Shown here in pieces: positions 34,752 to 42,904 of a stretch of 64,000 nucleotides of DNA; the stretch's first letter is position 1; each line of letters begins with the position of its first letter. The position numbers and the translations under genes are program-made. Source of the DNA: SIG636 sp045592105 (GTDB lineage: Bacteria; Bacillota; Clostridia; Oscillospirales; CAG-382); NCBI GenBank assembly GCA_045592105.1, contig JAZNUB010000069.1:1-64000 (forward strand), read 5' to 3'. The notes beneath the pieces are model-generated. The model searched no databases and was not told where the DNA came from. It saw only the letters and a program-made list of their open reading frames with translations.

Positions 34752-36512
34752 TTAAAGGCTTTCTATAATACCCGCATCGTATTTTAAAATCATTGCGGCA
34801 TCAAGGTTGTCCGAGGCACCGTCGTTATTAACGTCTGCCAACGTCTCGTCCACGTTTTCGATTATACCTGCATCGTATTTCAAAATCATTGCGGCATCAA
34901 GGTTATCAACCTCACCATCGCCGTTTACGTCGCCTTTGGTGTAGTTCGATTTAAATACTATATTTGCGTTTTCAAGAGGTTCGTTAGCATACGCAATAGA
35001 TATTTGCTGCCATTCTTCCTCAGTCCCACCGTAATACACAGTTTCAAGCGAGGTGCAGCCATCGAACGCATATTCACCGATACTTGTCACACTATTCGGA
35101 ATGGTTATGCTTGTAAGCGAGGTGCAGTAATCGAACGCCTCCTCACTAATGCTTGTAACGCTGTTTGGGATAGTGATGCTTGTAAGCGAGGTGCAGGCAT
35201 AGAACGTATAGACACCAATGCTTGTAATTCTATTCGGAATGGTTATGCTTGCAAGCGAAGCGCATTGAGAAAACGCACGCAAACCAATGCTTGTAACGCT
35301 ATTCGGGATAGTAATGCTCGTAAGCGATCTGCAGTCATAGAACGCAGTGTCCGCAATCAATTTTGTTCCGGGTTTAAACGTGAACTCACCTTCAAAATCG
35401 CTACTAACTTCAATTAAACAGTTATCAATGTATAATACTCCATTTTCCCAATTGTTTTCATCGTTATAATAATCTGTGTTATAGAACACATCCTCACCAA
35501 TGCTTGTAACGCTATCTGGGATAGTGATGCTTGTAAGCGAGTTGCAGGAATAGAACGCATAGTTACCAATGCTTATAACGCTATTCGGAATGGTTATGCT
35601 TGTAAGCGAGTTGCAGTCATAGAACGCAGAGCCGGCAATCAATTTTGTTCCGGGTTTAAACGTGAACTCACCTTCAAAATCGCTACTAACTTCAATTAAA
35701 CAGTTATCAATGTATAATACTCCATTTTCCCAATTACTTGCATCGTTGTAATAAGCGGTCCCATTAAACGCACTGGAACCAATGCCTGTAACGCTATACG
35801 GGATAGTTATGCTTGTAAGAGAAGTGCAGTTACCGAACGCATAAAGACCAATACTTGTAACGCTATTCGGAATGGTTATGCTTGTAAGCGAGTTGCAGTC
35901 ATAGAACGCATAGTCACTAATGCTTGTAACGCTATCAGGGATAGTGACGCTTGTAAGCGAGGTGCAGTCATCGAACACAGACCGACCAATGTTTGTAACG
36001 CTATCAGGGATAGTGACGCTTGTAAGTGAGGTGCAGTTCTCTAACGCAGAGGCACAGATGCTTGTAACGCTATTCGGAATGGTTATGCTTGTAAGCGAGG
36101 TGCAGTCAAAAAACGTAGAGTAACCAATTCTTGTAACGCTGTTAGGGATAGTTATGCTTGTAAGCGAGGTGCAGCCAAAGAACGCATTGTCATCAATACT
36201 TGTAACGCTATTGGGGATAGTAAGGCTTGTAAGCGAGGAGCAGCCTTTGAACGCATTCACACCAATGCTTGTAACGCCATCGTTTATAACAACGGTCTTT
36301 ATTTCATCGCTGTATTGTTTCCATGCATCACCATAGGGATAAGAAACATAATCCATCTCGCCTTCGCCGCTTATGGTAAGGGTGCCTTCGTCATCAAGAA
36401 CCCAATCAAGGCTTCCCCAAGTGCCGTTTGCTTCTGTTGCCGCAGTAGCAGGAACGGTTAGAGAGCCGACGATGATTAAAACAAAAAGTAATAAGCTAAC
36501 AACTCTTTTCAT
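34752..36512 (-). CDS. Secreted BspA-like leucine-rich-repeat protein with dockerin
   Basis: The 586-residue protein has a signal peptide (about 1-24), a short N-terminal domain (GTWGSLDWVLDDEGTLTISG), about fifteen 23-residue LRR_5 repeats of the form 'CTSLTSITIPNSVTSIGxxAF', interrupted twice by an 'YIDNCLIEVSSDFEGEFTF' insert, and two C-terminal type I dockerin repeats (VNGDGEVDNLDAAMILKYD and VNNDGASDNLDAAMILKYD). BspA-like LRRs mediate binding to host or microbial surfaces. The dockerin would fix it to a cohesin partner. It is monocistronic; the start has an AGGAGA site. Confidence 0.9.
   Translation of the reverse strand: MKRVVSLLLFVLIIVGSLTVPATAATEANGTWGSLDWVLDDEGTLTISGEGEMDYVSYPYGDAWKQYSDEIKTVVINDGVTSIGVNAFKGCSSLTSLTIPNSVTSIDDNAFFGCTSLTSITIPNSVTRIGYSTFFDCTSLTSITIPNSVTSICASALENCTSLTSVTIPDSVTNIGRSVFDDCTSLTSVTIPDSVTSISDYAFYDCNSLTSITIPNSVTSIGLYAFGNCTSLTSITIPYSVTGIGSSAFNGTAYYNDASNWENGVLYIDNCLIEVSSDFEGEFTFKPGTKLIAGSAFYDCNSLTSITIPNSVISIGNYAFYSCNSLTSITIPDSVTSIGEDVFYNTDYYNDENNWENGVLYIDNCLIEVSSDFEGEFTFKPGTKLIADTAFYDCRSLTSITIPNSVTSIGLRAFSQCASLASITIPNRITSIGVYTFYACTSLTSITIPNSVTSISEEAFDYCTSLTSITIPNSVTSIGEYAFDGCTSLETVYYGGTEEEWQQISIAYANEPLENANIVFKSNYTKGDVNGDGEVDNLDAAMILKYDAGIIENVDETLADVNNDGASDNLDAAMILKYDAGIIESL
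35353..35453 (-). repeat. 101-bp exact repeat, copy 1
   Basis: This block is identical to 35635-35735, 282 bases (94 codons) away. It encodes the CLIEVSSDFEGEFTF insert between LRR groups. Confidence 0.85.
35635..35735 (-). repeat. 101-bp exact repeat, copy 2
   Basis: Second copy of the block at 35353-35453, in the same orientation and reading frame. Confidence 0.85.
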
Positions 36513-36565
36513 AAAAAATTCTCCTTGTGTTTTTTATTGTTACTTTGCTTTAATTTTGAAATAAG

Positions 36566-36586
36566 CTGTAGCGAGAATCGCTACAG
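36566..36586 (-). terminator. Weak terminator after the phosphate transporter unit
   Basis: CTGTAGCGA (36566-36574) pairs with TCGCTACAG (36578-36586) with a 3-base loop. On the minus strand the following T tract is interrupted, so termination may be partial. Confidence 0.55.
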
Positions 36587-36606
36587 TTTTTATAATTGCG
36601 ATTAAC

Positions 36607-37236
36607 TTAGGTGTTTTTCATAATAACGCTTTCCATGATATCTGCCGCATCCTCACAATAATCAAGGCAGCTTTCAAGGTCTTCGTATATGTTTGTCCAT
36701 ATAATAAGCTCTCTTGTATCCTTTTCGTTGCAGAAAAGGCCGTGCAACAGCTCGCTGTGAAGGTTATCGCCATCACTTTCAAGCGTGTTTACGTGCACAA
36801 GCTTGTCCTTAATAAGCTTGCTGGATTTAAAGCTTCTAAACTCCTCCGTAGCTTCCTTAAGCGCGGCGGCACAGCGAACGATAAGCTTGGAAAACCTTAA
36901 AGCGCCTTCTTTTATATCGTCCACGTTGTACATATATATGCGGCGCGTTGTATCGTCCAAAGCATCCACTATATCATCAAGCTTTGCGGAAAGCTGCAAT
37001 ATGTCCTCACGGTCGATAGGCGGCAAAAACTCGTGCATTAAGCATCTTGTCATATCGTGCCTTGCTATATCTGCGCGGTTCTCAATCTCGTGCATAGCAT
37101 CCACCTTGGATTGAAAACCGTCACGCTTGAAGCCGGAAAGCGAGCTGTCAAGATATGCCGCGGCTTCGCAAATTATATCTGCGGTATTGCAGAAATAATC
37201 AAAATAGTTGTAATCCTTCTTTTTTTCTCTTGCCAT
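36607..37236 (-). CDS. DUF47 (PhoU-like) partner of the PiT transporter
   Basis: The 209-residue all-helical protein fits DUF47: DYFCNTADIICEAAAYLDS, MHEIENRADIARHDMTRCLMHEFLPPIDREDI and VNTLESDGDNLHSELLHGLF with repeated acidic metal-binding positions of the PhoU fold. Such proteins are encoded with PiT phosphate transporters and are thought to modulate them. It lies 12 bases downstream of the transporter gene. Confidence 0.9.
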   Translation of the reverse strand: MAREKKKDYNYFDYFCNTADIICEAAAYLDSSLSGFKRDGFQSKVDAMHEIENRADIARHDMTRCLMHEFLPPIDREDILQLSAKLDDIVDALDDTTRRIYMYNVDDIKEGALRFSKLIVRCAAALKEATEEFRSFKSSKLIKDKLVHVNTLESDGDNLHSELLHGLFCNEKDTRELIIWTNIYEDLESCLDYCEDAADIMESVIMKNT

Positions 37237-37248
37237 TATAACGTCCTC

Positions 37249-38307
37249 CTAAAACAGAAGCTGAAAAAGCTTAACCATTAAATATCCTAATAAACCACAT
37301 CCGGGGAAGGTAAGCACCCAAGCAAGCACCATCTCCTTAACAACCTTCCAGTTGATAGCGGAAAGGCGTTTGGAAGCGCCAACACCCATTATTGCAGTTG
37401 TTTTCGTGTGCGTGGTACTAACAGGGATACCCGTAACGCTTGCGATAAGCAAGCAAGCGGCACCGCCCATATCAGCGGCAAAGCCTTGATACGTTTCAAG
37501 CTTTACCATATCCATACCAACTGATTTAATAATCTTGTATCCGCCGATAGAGGTGCCAAGCGCCATTACAACCGAGCAAAGTATCATAAGCCAAGGCTCG
37601 ATATCGAAATTAGCAGTAGTATCGCCGCCTTGCATCATCGTGATGCCAAGCATAAAAACGCCTATGAACTTAAGCCCGTCCTGCGCGCCGTGCATAAACG
37701 CCATGGAAGCACCGCCAACAATTTGCGCGCCCTTAAAGAACTTAACCGTTTTTATTCTATCCATTCTGCGGCATATTGTTTCTATGATCTTGGTCATTAA
37801 AAAGCCCATGCCCAAGCCTAAAACGCTGGAAAGCACCAAGCCAAGCAAAACCTTGCCCCATTCGGAAAACACAATAGCTTCGGAAAAGCTGTTTTGAAGC
37901 GCAATAGCCGCCCCTGTAAGCCCTGCGATAAGCGCGTGGCTTTCGCTGGTGGGGATACCAAACGCCCAAGCCGCCGTTGCCCATACAACTATAGCAAACA
38001 AAGCGGCACACAGTGCCAAGGTTTGGTCGGAGGTGGTAATGCTTTCGCTTCTGAAGTTTGCCATGTTCATTATTGTAGAAGCAACCTTTTGGCTAACTAT
38101 TGACATAACAAAAACGCCCAAAAAGTTAAACACAGCCGCCATTAATATTGCCGCCTTCGGCTTCATAGCGCGTGTGGAAACGCAGGTGGCAATAGCGTTT
38201 GGGGCATCCGTCCAACCGTTTACAAGGATAACCCCTAAAGTAAGCACAACCACTATTATCATGGCGGGGTTTTCTACAATTTTACTTATAAATTCAGTAA
38301 AACTCAT
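37249..38307 (-). CDS. pit: PiT-family inorganic phosphate transporter
   Basis: The 352-residue membrane protein has about ten hydrophobic segments. The two PHO4 signature regions are GWTDAPNAIATCVSTRAM (near 31) and the C-terminal VTGIPVSTTHTKTTAIMGVG, with the internal GIPTSESHALIAGLTGA. It would take up metal-phosphate driven by protons or sodium. It sits between a CNNM-type protein gene (13 bases upstream) and its DUF47 partner (12 bases downstream), likely one operon. Confidence 0.93.
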   Translation of the reverse strand: MSFTEFISKIVENPAMIIVVVLTLGVILVNGWTDAPNAIATCVSTRAMKPKAAILMAAVFNFLGVFVMSIVSQKVASTIMNMANFRSESITTSDQTLALCAALFAIVVWATAAWAFGIPTSESHALIAGLTGAAIALQNSFSEAIVFSEWGKVLLGLVLSSVLGLGMGFLMTKIIETICRRMDRIKTVKFFKGAQIVGGASMAFMHGAQDGLKFIGVFMLGITMMQGGDTTANFDIEPWLMILCSVVMALGTSIGGYKIIKSVGMDMVKLETYQGFAADMGGAACLLIASVTGIPVSTTHTKTTAIMGVGASKRLSAINWKVVKEMVLAWVLTFPGCGLLGYLMVKLFQLLF

Positions 38308-38320
38308 ATACTACTGTCCT

Positions 38321-39658
38321 TTACTCCTCTTCGTCCTTATCTTTATTCTTTTCATCTACAACTTTTTTTGTAACGCGCGCCCACTCCAAACGGTGGTTGT
38401 CAATTTCTTCGCCCTTAATTGAAAGCACGTCGGTTTCAAGCGTAAAGGTAGTACCGTCCGCAGGTATAGCACCGTACAAACCGAAAGCATAGCCGCCAAG
38501 CGTGTCATACTCGTCAACAGGCAGCTCAACATCCAAGGCTTCGGCAACCTCGTAAAGCATAACGCTGCCGCGTATAATCCAAGTGTCCTCCGACACTGCT
38601 TCTATATCGGGTCTTGCTGCTTCTTCGTCGGGGTCATCGTCAAAATCACCCATAATTTGGGAAAGCAAATCCGTCATCGTAACGATGCCTGCAAACCCGC
38701 CGTATTCATCAAGCACAACCGCAAAATGGTTGCGTATTTTCTTCATCTGTTTAAACAACACGTCCGCCTTGATGCTTTCAGGCACGAAATGCGCGGCGCG
38801 TACAGCGTTTTGCATAACAAGCTTTTTGTTGTTTCTGTCCTTTAGCGCAAAGTAGTCCTTAGCGCACAAAACGCCTTTTATCTCGTCAACCGTTTCGCCG
38901 CAAACGGGGTAGTAGGAAAAACGGTTTTCTATAATAATCTTTTCCCATTCCGCCATACTGTCCTCCTCCCAAAGAAAGGCAACGTCAGTACGGTGTGTGG
39001 CAAACTCGCCAACGGGCAAATCGTCAAACTCAAAGAGGTTATGTATAATCTCTTTTTCGTCGTCGTCGATAATACCCATACGCGTGCTTTCGTCCACCAT
39101 TAGCTTAATATCGTCCTCGCTTGCTGCCTCCTCTGTTTCCTTGGGGTCTATCCCCATAAGGCGCAAAACGCCGTTGGTGGAAACGGAAAGGAACCACACG
39201 ATGGGCGCGGTTAAAGTTGCAACGAACCTTAAAAGCCCACTCAAAGCAAGTGCCATCTTTTCCGACTTCTTCATTGCAACGCGCTTTGGAACCAGCTCAC
39301 CGAAAACAAGCGTGATATACGAAAGCAGTACCGTTATAATGATAACGGAAACGGTGTTGGCGGCGGAGGCATCAAGCCCCCAATTTTCAAACAGCGGGTT
39401 GAGGTAAACGGCAAAGTTGCTTGCCGCAAACGCACTGCCCAAAAAGCCCGCAAGGGTAATGGCAACCTGTATTGTTGCCAAAAAGCGTGATGAATCTGTT
39501 GTTAATTTTTCCAACCGTGCGGCGCGTTTATCGCCCTTTTCCTTCATTTGGGCAATTTTTGCGTCATTCACGGACAGCACCGCAATTTCGGCACAGGCAA
39601 AGATTGCATTAAGCGCAATCATAACGAATTGAAAAATAATAGGGCCAACAATGTCCAT
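38321..39658 (-). CDS. CNNM/CorC-type (HlyC/CorC family) transporter
   Basis: The 445-residue protein has an N-terminal DUF21 membrane domain with about four helices (1-190), a pair of CBS domains (about 205-340, with THRTDVAFLWEED and LDEYGGFAGIVTMTDLLSQIMGD) and a C-terminal CorC/HlyC domain (about 350-435, LPVDEYDTLGGYAFG). Members export magnesium or other divalent ions and bind nucleotides through CBS. The SD GGAGG lies about 15 bases before the ATG, further than usual. It is preceded by a 230-base leader with a 40-codon open frame. Confidence 0.92.
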   Translation of the reverse strand: MDIVGPIIFQFVMIALNAIFACAEIAVLSVNDAKIAQMKEKGDKRAARLEKLTTDSSRFLATIQVAITLAGFLGSAFAASNFAVYLNPLFENWGLDASAANTVSVIIITVLLSYITLVFGELVPKRVAMKKSEKMALALSGLLRFVATLTAPIVWFLSVSTNGVLRLMGIDPKETEEAASEDDIKLMVDESTRMGIIDDDEKEIIHNLFEFDDLPVGEFATHRTDVAFLWEEDSMAEWEKIIIENRFSYYPVCGETVDEIKGVLCAKDYFALKDRNNKKLVMQNAVRAAHFVPESIKADVLFKQMKKIRNHFAVVLDEYGGFAGIVTMTDLLSQIMGDFDDDPDEEAARPDIEAVSEDTWIIRGSVMLYEVAEALDVELPVDEYDTLGGYAFGLYGAIPADGTTFTLETDVLSIKGEEIDNHRLEWARVTKKVVDEKNKDKDEEE

Positions 39659-39737
39659 AGTAAATTTGTATTTCCTCCGTAATTAATATTAACCTTAAAT
39701 TGAATAAGATTATAAACGTGCTTTAAAAGCTTGGGTA

Positions 39738-39860
39738 TCAATCGAAGGTGTTGAGGGAGGAATAACAACCGTTATTAACCCTTGCCAAAAGTGAAGTGCA
39801 ATTTTGCACAAAGAATCTGAAGCAGTATAAGTTTCCCGCCCCAGGGTCGTTGTCGCTCAT
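39738..39860 (-). CDS. Possible 40-residue leader peptide upstream of the CNNM gene
   Basis: An open frame from the ATG at 39860 encodes 40 residues beginning MSDNDPGAGNLYCFRFF, with AAGGAG 11 bases upstream and a TATAAT-like element at 39899-39904. It is rich in aromatic residues and has three Cys. The same segment contains hairpins (GTGCAA/TTGCAC near 39800-39813 and AATAAC/GTTATT near 39761-39776), so it may instead be structured regulatory RNA of the CNNM-pit operon. No homologue is known to me; coding is uncertain. Confidence 0.35.
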   Translation of the reverse strand: MSDNDPGAGNLYCFRFFVQNCTSLLARVNNGCYSSLNTFD

Positions 39861-39898
39861 AAACCAAATTTCTCCTTTTTACATATTTTTATGGATGT

Positions 39899-39904
39899 AT
39901 TATA
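39899..39904 (-). promoter_or_regulatory. -10 element of the CNNM-pit-DUF47 operon
   Basis: TATAAT on the minus strand lies about 240 bases before the CNNM start. The matching -35 is poor. Between here and the plus-strand promoter at 40009 nothing else was recognised. Confidence 0.4.
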
Positions 39905-40008
39905 TTGTGTAATTGAGTATACTTAATTAACAGTTTTTGTCTTATTTATTAATTTTGAGGCATTCATCAATATATTAAAGGCTTTAAAGCGAAACATTTG
40001 AAAAGATA

Positions 40009-40037
40009 TTGACAAAAGCAAATAAAAGTGCTATATT
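40009..40037 (+). promoter_or_regulatory. Promoter of the riboswitch-ATPase unit
   Basis: TTGACA (40009-40014) and TATATT (40032-40037) are 17 bases apart. Transcription would start near 40044, about 35 bases before the aptamer. Confidence 0.85.
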
Positions 40038-40077
40038 TTCCATATAAATAATACAACAAAGCAGTATAATAGCTGTT

Positions 40078-40164
40078 ATGGGGGAGTAATTCCGCACCAC
40101 AAGTGCGGGGCAGGTCAACAGCAAGGCGGTATCGCCTGGTCTGCCATTAAAGGATGAGACTCAT
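40078..40164 (+). promoter_or_regulatory. yybP-ykoY manganese riboswitch aptamer
   Basis: The leader contains the conserved 5' GGGGAGTA loop (40081-40088), internal stems CCGCAC/GTGCGG and GGCG/CGCC, a GGTCAACAGCAAGG region, and the 3' GATGAGAC. P1 is formed by ATGGG (40078-40082) and CTCAT (40160-40164). This is the layout of the yybP-ykoY class, which binds Mn2+ and usually precedes manganese exporters. It lies directly upstream of a P-type ATPase gene, a known genetic context of the class. Confidence 0.85.
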
Positions 40165-40193
40165 ATACGTTTAGTATATGGGCTTTGTTTTTT
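40160..40193 (+). terminator. Riboswitch-controlled terminator
   Basis: CTCATATAC (40160-40168) pairs with GTATATGGG (40174-40182) around a 5-base loop and is followed by CTTTGTTTTTTT. The CTCAT half also forms the 3' strand of riboswitch P1, so ligand-stabilised P1 would prevent terminator formation and switch the gene on. Confidence 0.8.
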
Positions 40194-40207
40194 AAGGAGG
40201 TTTTCTT

Positions 40208-42847
40208 TTGAAAGAGTATTTGAAAGGTGTTGAGCAGGTTTTAGATGATACAAAAACCTGTGTAAACGGTCTTAGCACGGGCGAAGCGCAGGAAAGGCTT
40301 GCGAAGTACGGCCCGAACAAGCTAAAGGAAGGCAAAAAGGTTTCACTTATCCGCCGCTTTTTCGGTGAGCTGGCAGACCCGATGATTATTATATTGATAG
40401 TTGCCGCGGCAATATCGGGCGTAATGGCAGTAATGGAAGGCGGGGAAGGAATAGCCGATGTTATCATTATTATGGCGGTTGTTCTGATAAACGCCGTACT
40501 TGGCGTTGTTCAGGAAAGTAAGGCTGAAGCGGCAATAGCCGCATTGCAGGAGATAGCCGCAGCAACCAGCAAGGTTGTGCGTGATGGGAACGTTCACACC
40601 GTAAGAAGTGAGGAGCTTGTTCCCGGCGATATTATCGTGCTTGAGGCAGGGGATTCCGTTCCTGCTGATGCAAGGATTATCGAATGTGCAAGCCTAAAAA
40701 TAGAGGAAGCGGCTTTAACCGGTGAATCCGTACCCGTAAATAAGCAGGTAGAAACGCTTACAGCGGGTAGCGGCGGAGACGTGCTGCTTGGCGACCGTAA
40801 GAATATGATGTATATGGGCAGTACGGTTGTGTACGGTAGAGGCAAGGCAGTTGTAGTGGCAACTGGTATGGATACCGAGATGGGTAAGATAGCCGATGCG
40901 TTGACTAAGGCAGAGGATGGCGAAACTCCTTTGCAGATGAAGCTTAACCAGCTTAGTAAAATCCTAACCGTGCTTGTTCTTGTTATTTGTGCCGTTATAT
41001 TTGGTATACAGCTTTTGCGCGCAGGCGATTTTAACGGCGGCGTTGTTATTGATACGTTTATGATAGCCGTAAGCTTGGCAGTTGCCGCAATACCGGAGGG
41101 CTTGGCGGCTGTTGTTACCATAGTATTGGCTATCGGCGTAACCAATATGTCAAAGCGCAAGGCTGTTATCCGCAAGCTTACCGCTGTGGAAACGCTTGGT
41201 TGTACACAGATAATATGCTCCGATAAAACGGGTACCTTAACGCAGAATAAAATGACGGTTGTGGAAACCGTTGCAGATGATAAAGCACTTCATACAAACG
41301 CTATGTCCTTGTGTAGTGATGCTGTGCAGGGTGAGGACGGAAACGCTGTTGGTGAGCCTACTGAGTGCGCGCTTGTAAATGCCGCAACCGCAGAGGGGCT
41401 TCCGAAGAATGAGCAGGCTTTGCTTTATCCCCGAATAGGTGAGGCACCTTTTGACTCTATGCGTAAGATGATGTCCACGGTTCATAAAACAGGCGATGGT
41501 GCGATAGTTCAGTACACCAAGGGCGCACCGGACGAGGTTTTGAAGCGATGCACAAGCGCTTATTTCGGTGGCAAGGCAGTACCGCTTACTGATGAAATAA
41601 GGGCAAATATACTTGCCGCTAATAAAAATATGGCAGATCAGGCGCTTCGCGTTTTGTGCGCCGCTATGCGCGTTTGGAACGAGGAGCCGTCTTCCTATGA
41701 GCCTGAATACCTTGAAGCGGAGCTTTGCTATTTGGGCCTTTCGGGCATGATAGACCCAATACGCCCCGAGGTTAAGGATGCAATTGTTGAATGCCGTAGC
41801 GCGGGTATACGCCCGATAATGATAACGGGTGACCATAAGGACACCGCTGTTGCAATAGCAAAGCAGTTGGGCATTCTTGGCGAAAACCAGCGCGCTTTAA
41901 CAGGTGCGGAGCTTAACGAGCTTTCGGACGAGTATTTGACAGAGCATATAGCTGATTATTCCGTATATGCACGCGTTCAGCCCGAGCATAAGGTGCGTAT
42001 AGTTAAGGCGTGGCGTGATAACGGTTATATCACCGCTATGACAGGTGACGGTGTAAACGATGCACCCTCTATTAAAATCGCGGATATAGGCGTTGGTATG
42101 GGTATAACGGGTACAGACGTTACTAAAAACGTTGCCGATATGGTGCTTGCAGACGATAACTTTGCAACCATAGTTTCCGCTGTTGAAGAGGGCAGAAGAA
42201 TATACGATAATATACGAAAAGCAATACAGTTCCTTCTTTCCTCTAACCTTGCAGAGGTGTTTGCAATATTCGTTGCCACACTTATAGGCTTTACGGTTCT
42301 TGAAGCACCGCATTTGCTGTGGATAAACCTTGTAACGGATTCGCTCCCTGCGCTTGCTTTGGGTATGGAGGCTGCAGAGGGTGATATTATGAGGCGTAAA
42401 CCCCGTAATCCCAAAGAAGGCATTTTCTCCGGCGGCTTGGGCTTTGACGTTGTGTTCCAGGGTATAATAGTTGCAACGCTAACTTTAACCTCGTTCTTTG
42501 TTGGACATTATATAGAATTTGGCAACTTTGAAATAGGCAATAGCGCAGTTGGTACAACTATGGCGTTCTTAACGCTTTCATTGGTAGAGATAATCCATTC
42601 CTTTAATATGCGTTCCAGAAGAAAGAGCGTGTTTGCGCTTAAATCGCACAACAAGGTGCTTTGGGGTGCTATGCTACTTTCTTTGGTGCTTACCACGCTT
42701 GTTGCGTTCGTTCCTTTCTTGCAAAAGGCATTTGGCTTCTATCAGGGCTTAACCTTTAAAGAATACGCAATAGCGCTTGGCATTGCTGTTTTGATACTTC
42801 CCATAATAGAGATAGTAAAGCTTGTTCAACGCTTAGCTAAAAAATAA
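40208..42847 (+). CDS. P2A-type cation-transporting ATPase, probably Mn2+/Ca2+ exporter
   Basis: The 879-residue ATPase has the N-terminal cation-ATPase domain, about ten membrane helices, LTGESVPV, the phosphorylation motif CSDKTGTLTQNKMT (near 340) and TGDGVNDAPSIKIADIGVGMG (near 617). The membrane ion-site motifs IPEGLAA (M4), SSNLAEVF (M5) and NLVTDSLPALALG (M6) match the Ca2+/Mn2+ class. The Mn2+ riboswitch upstream argues for Mn2+ efflux, as for YoaB/MgtA-type pumps of lactic streptococci. The start is TTG, fixed by AAGGAGG at 40194-40200. Confidence 0.92.
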   Translation: MKEYLKGVEQVLDDTKTCVNGLSTGEAQERLAKYGPNKLKEGKKVSLIRRFFGELADPMIIILIVAAAISGVMAVMEGGEGIADVIIIMAVVLINAVLGVVQESKAEAAIAALQEIAAATSKVVRDGNVHTVRSEELVPGDIIVLEAGDSVPADARIIECASLKIEEAALTGESVPVNKQVETLTAGSGGDVLLGDRKNMMYMGSTVVYGRGKAVVVATGMDTEMGKIADALTKAEDGETPLQMKLNQLSKILTVLVLVICAVIFGIQLLRAGDFNGGVVIDTFMIAVSLAVAAIPEGLAAVVTIVLAIGVTNMSKRKAVIRKLTAVETLGCTQIICSDKTGTLTQNKMTVVETVADDKALHTNAMSLCSDAVQGEDGNAVGEPTECALVNAATAEGLPKNEQALLYPRIGEAPFDSMRKMMSTVHKTGDGAIVQYTKGAPDEVLKRCTSAYFGGKAVPLTDEIRANILAANKNMADQALRVLCAAMRVWNEEPSSYEPEYLEAELCYLGLSGMIDPIRPEVKDAIVECRSAGIRPIMITGDHKDTAVAIAKQLGILGENQRALTGAELNELSDEYLTEHIADYSVYARVQPEHKVRIVKAWRDNGYITAMTGDGVNDAPSIKIADIGVGMGITGTDVTKNVADMVLADDNFATIVSAVEEGRRIYDNIRKAIQFLLSSNLAEVFAIFVATLIGFTVLEAPHLLWINLVTDSLPALALGMEAAEGDIMRRKPRNPKEGIFSGGLGFDVVFQGIIVATLTLTSFFVGHYIEFGNFEIGNSAVGTTMAFLTLSLVEIIHSFNMRSRRKSVFALKSHNKVLWGAMLLSLVLTTLVAFVPFLQKAFGFYQGLTFKEYAIALGIAVLILPIIEIVKLVQRLAKK

Positions 42848-42861
42848 ACCGAATAACAACG

Positions 42862-42891
42862 ATGGCGGCACAAAATCGTGCCGCCATTTTT
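42862..42891 (+). terminator. Terminator of the cation ATPase gene
   Basis: ATGGCGGCAC (42862-42871) pairs perfectly with GTGCCGCCAT (42878-42887), followed by a T run. Confidence 0.9.
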
Positions 42892-42904
42892 GTATATTGT
42901 AATC

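Larger units (their letters stand above)
35040..36270 (-). repeat. Tandem 69-bp coding repeats of the LRR gene
   Basis: The LRR region is built of 69-base units whose DNA stays highly similar (the motif CTTGTAAGCGAGGTGCAG recurs at near-regular spacing on the plus strand). This points to recent expansion or ongoing homogenisation. Confidence 0.85.

Noticed and set aside
35040..36270. Regular direct repeats resembling a CRISPR array
   Set aside because: They are 69-base in-frame coding units of a leucine-rich-repeat protein without unique spacers.
39661..39900. M-box (Mg2+) riboswitch before the CNNM gene
   Set aside because: The conserved M-box core sequences were not found; only unrelated hairpins are visible.
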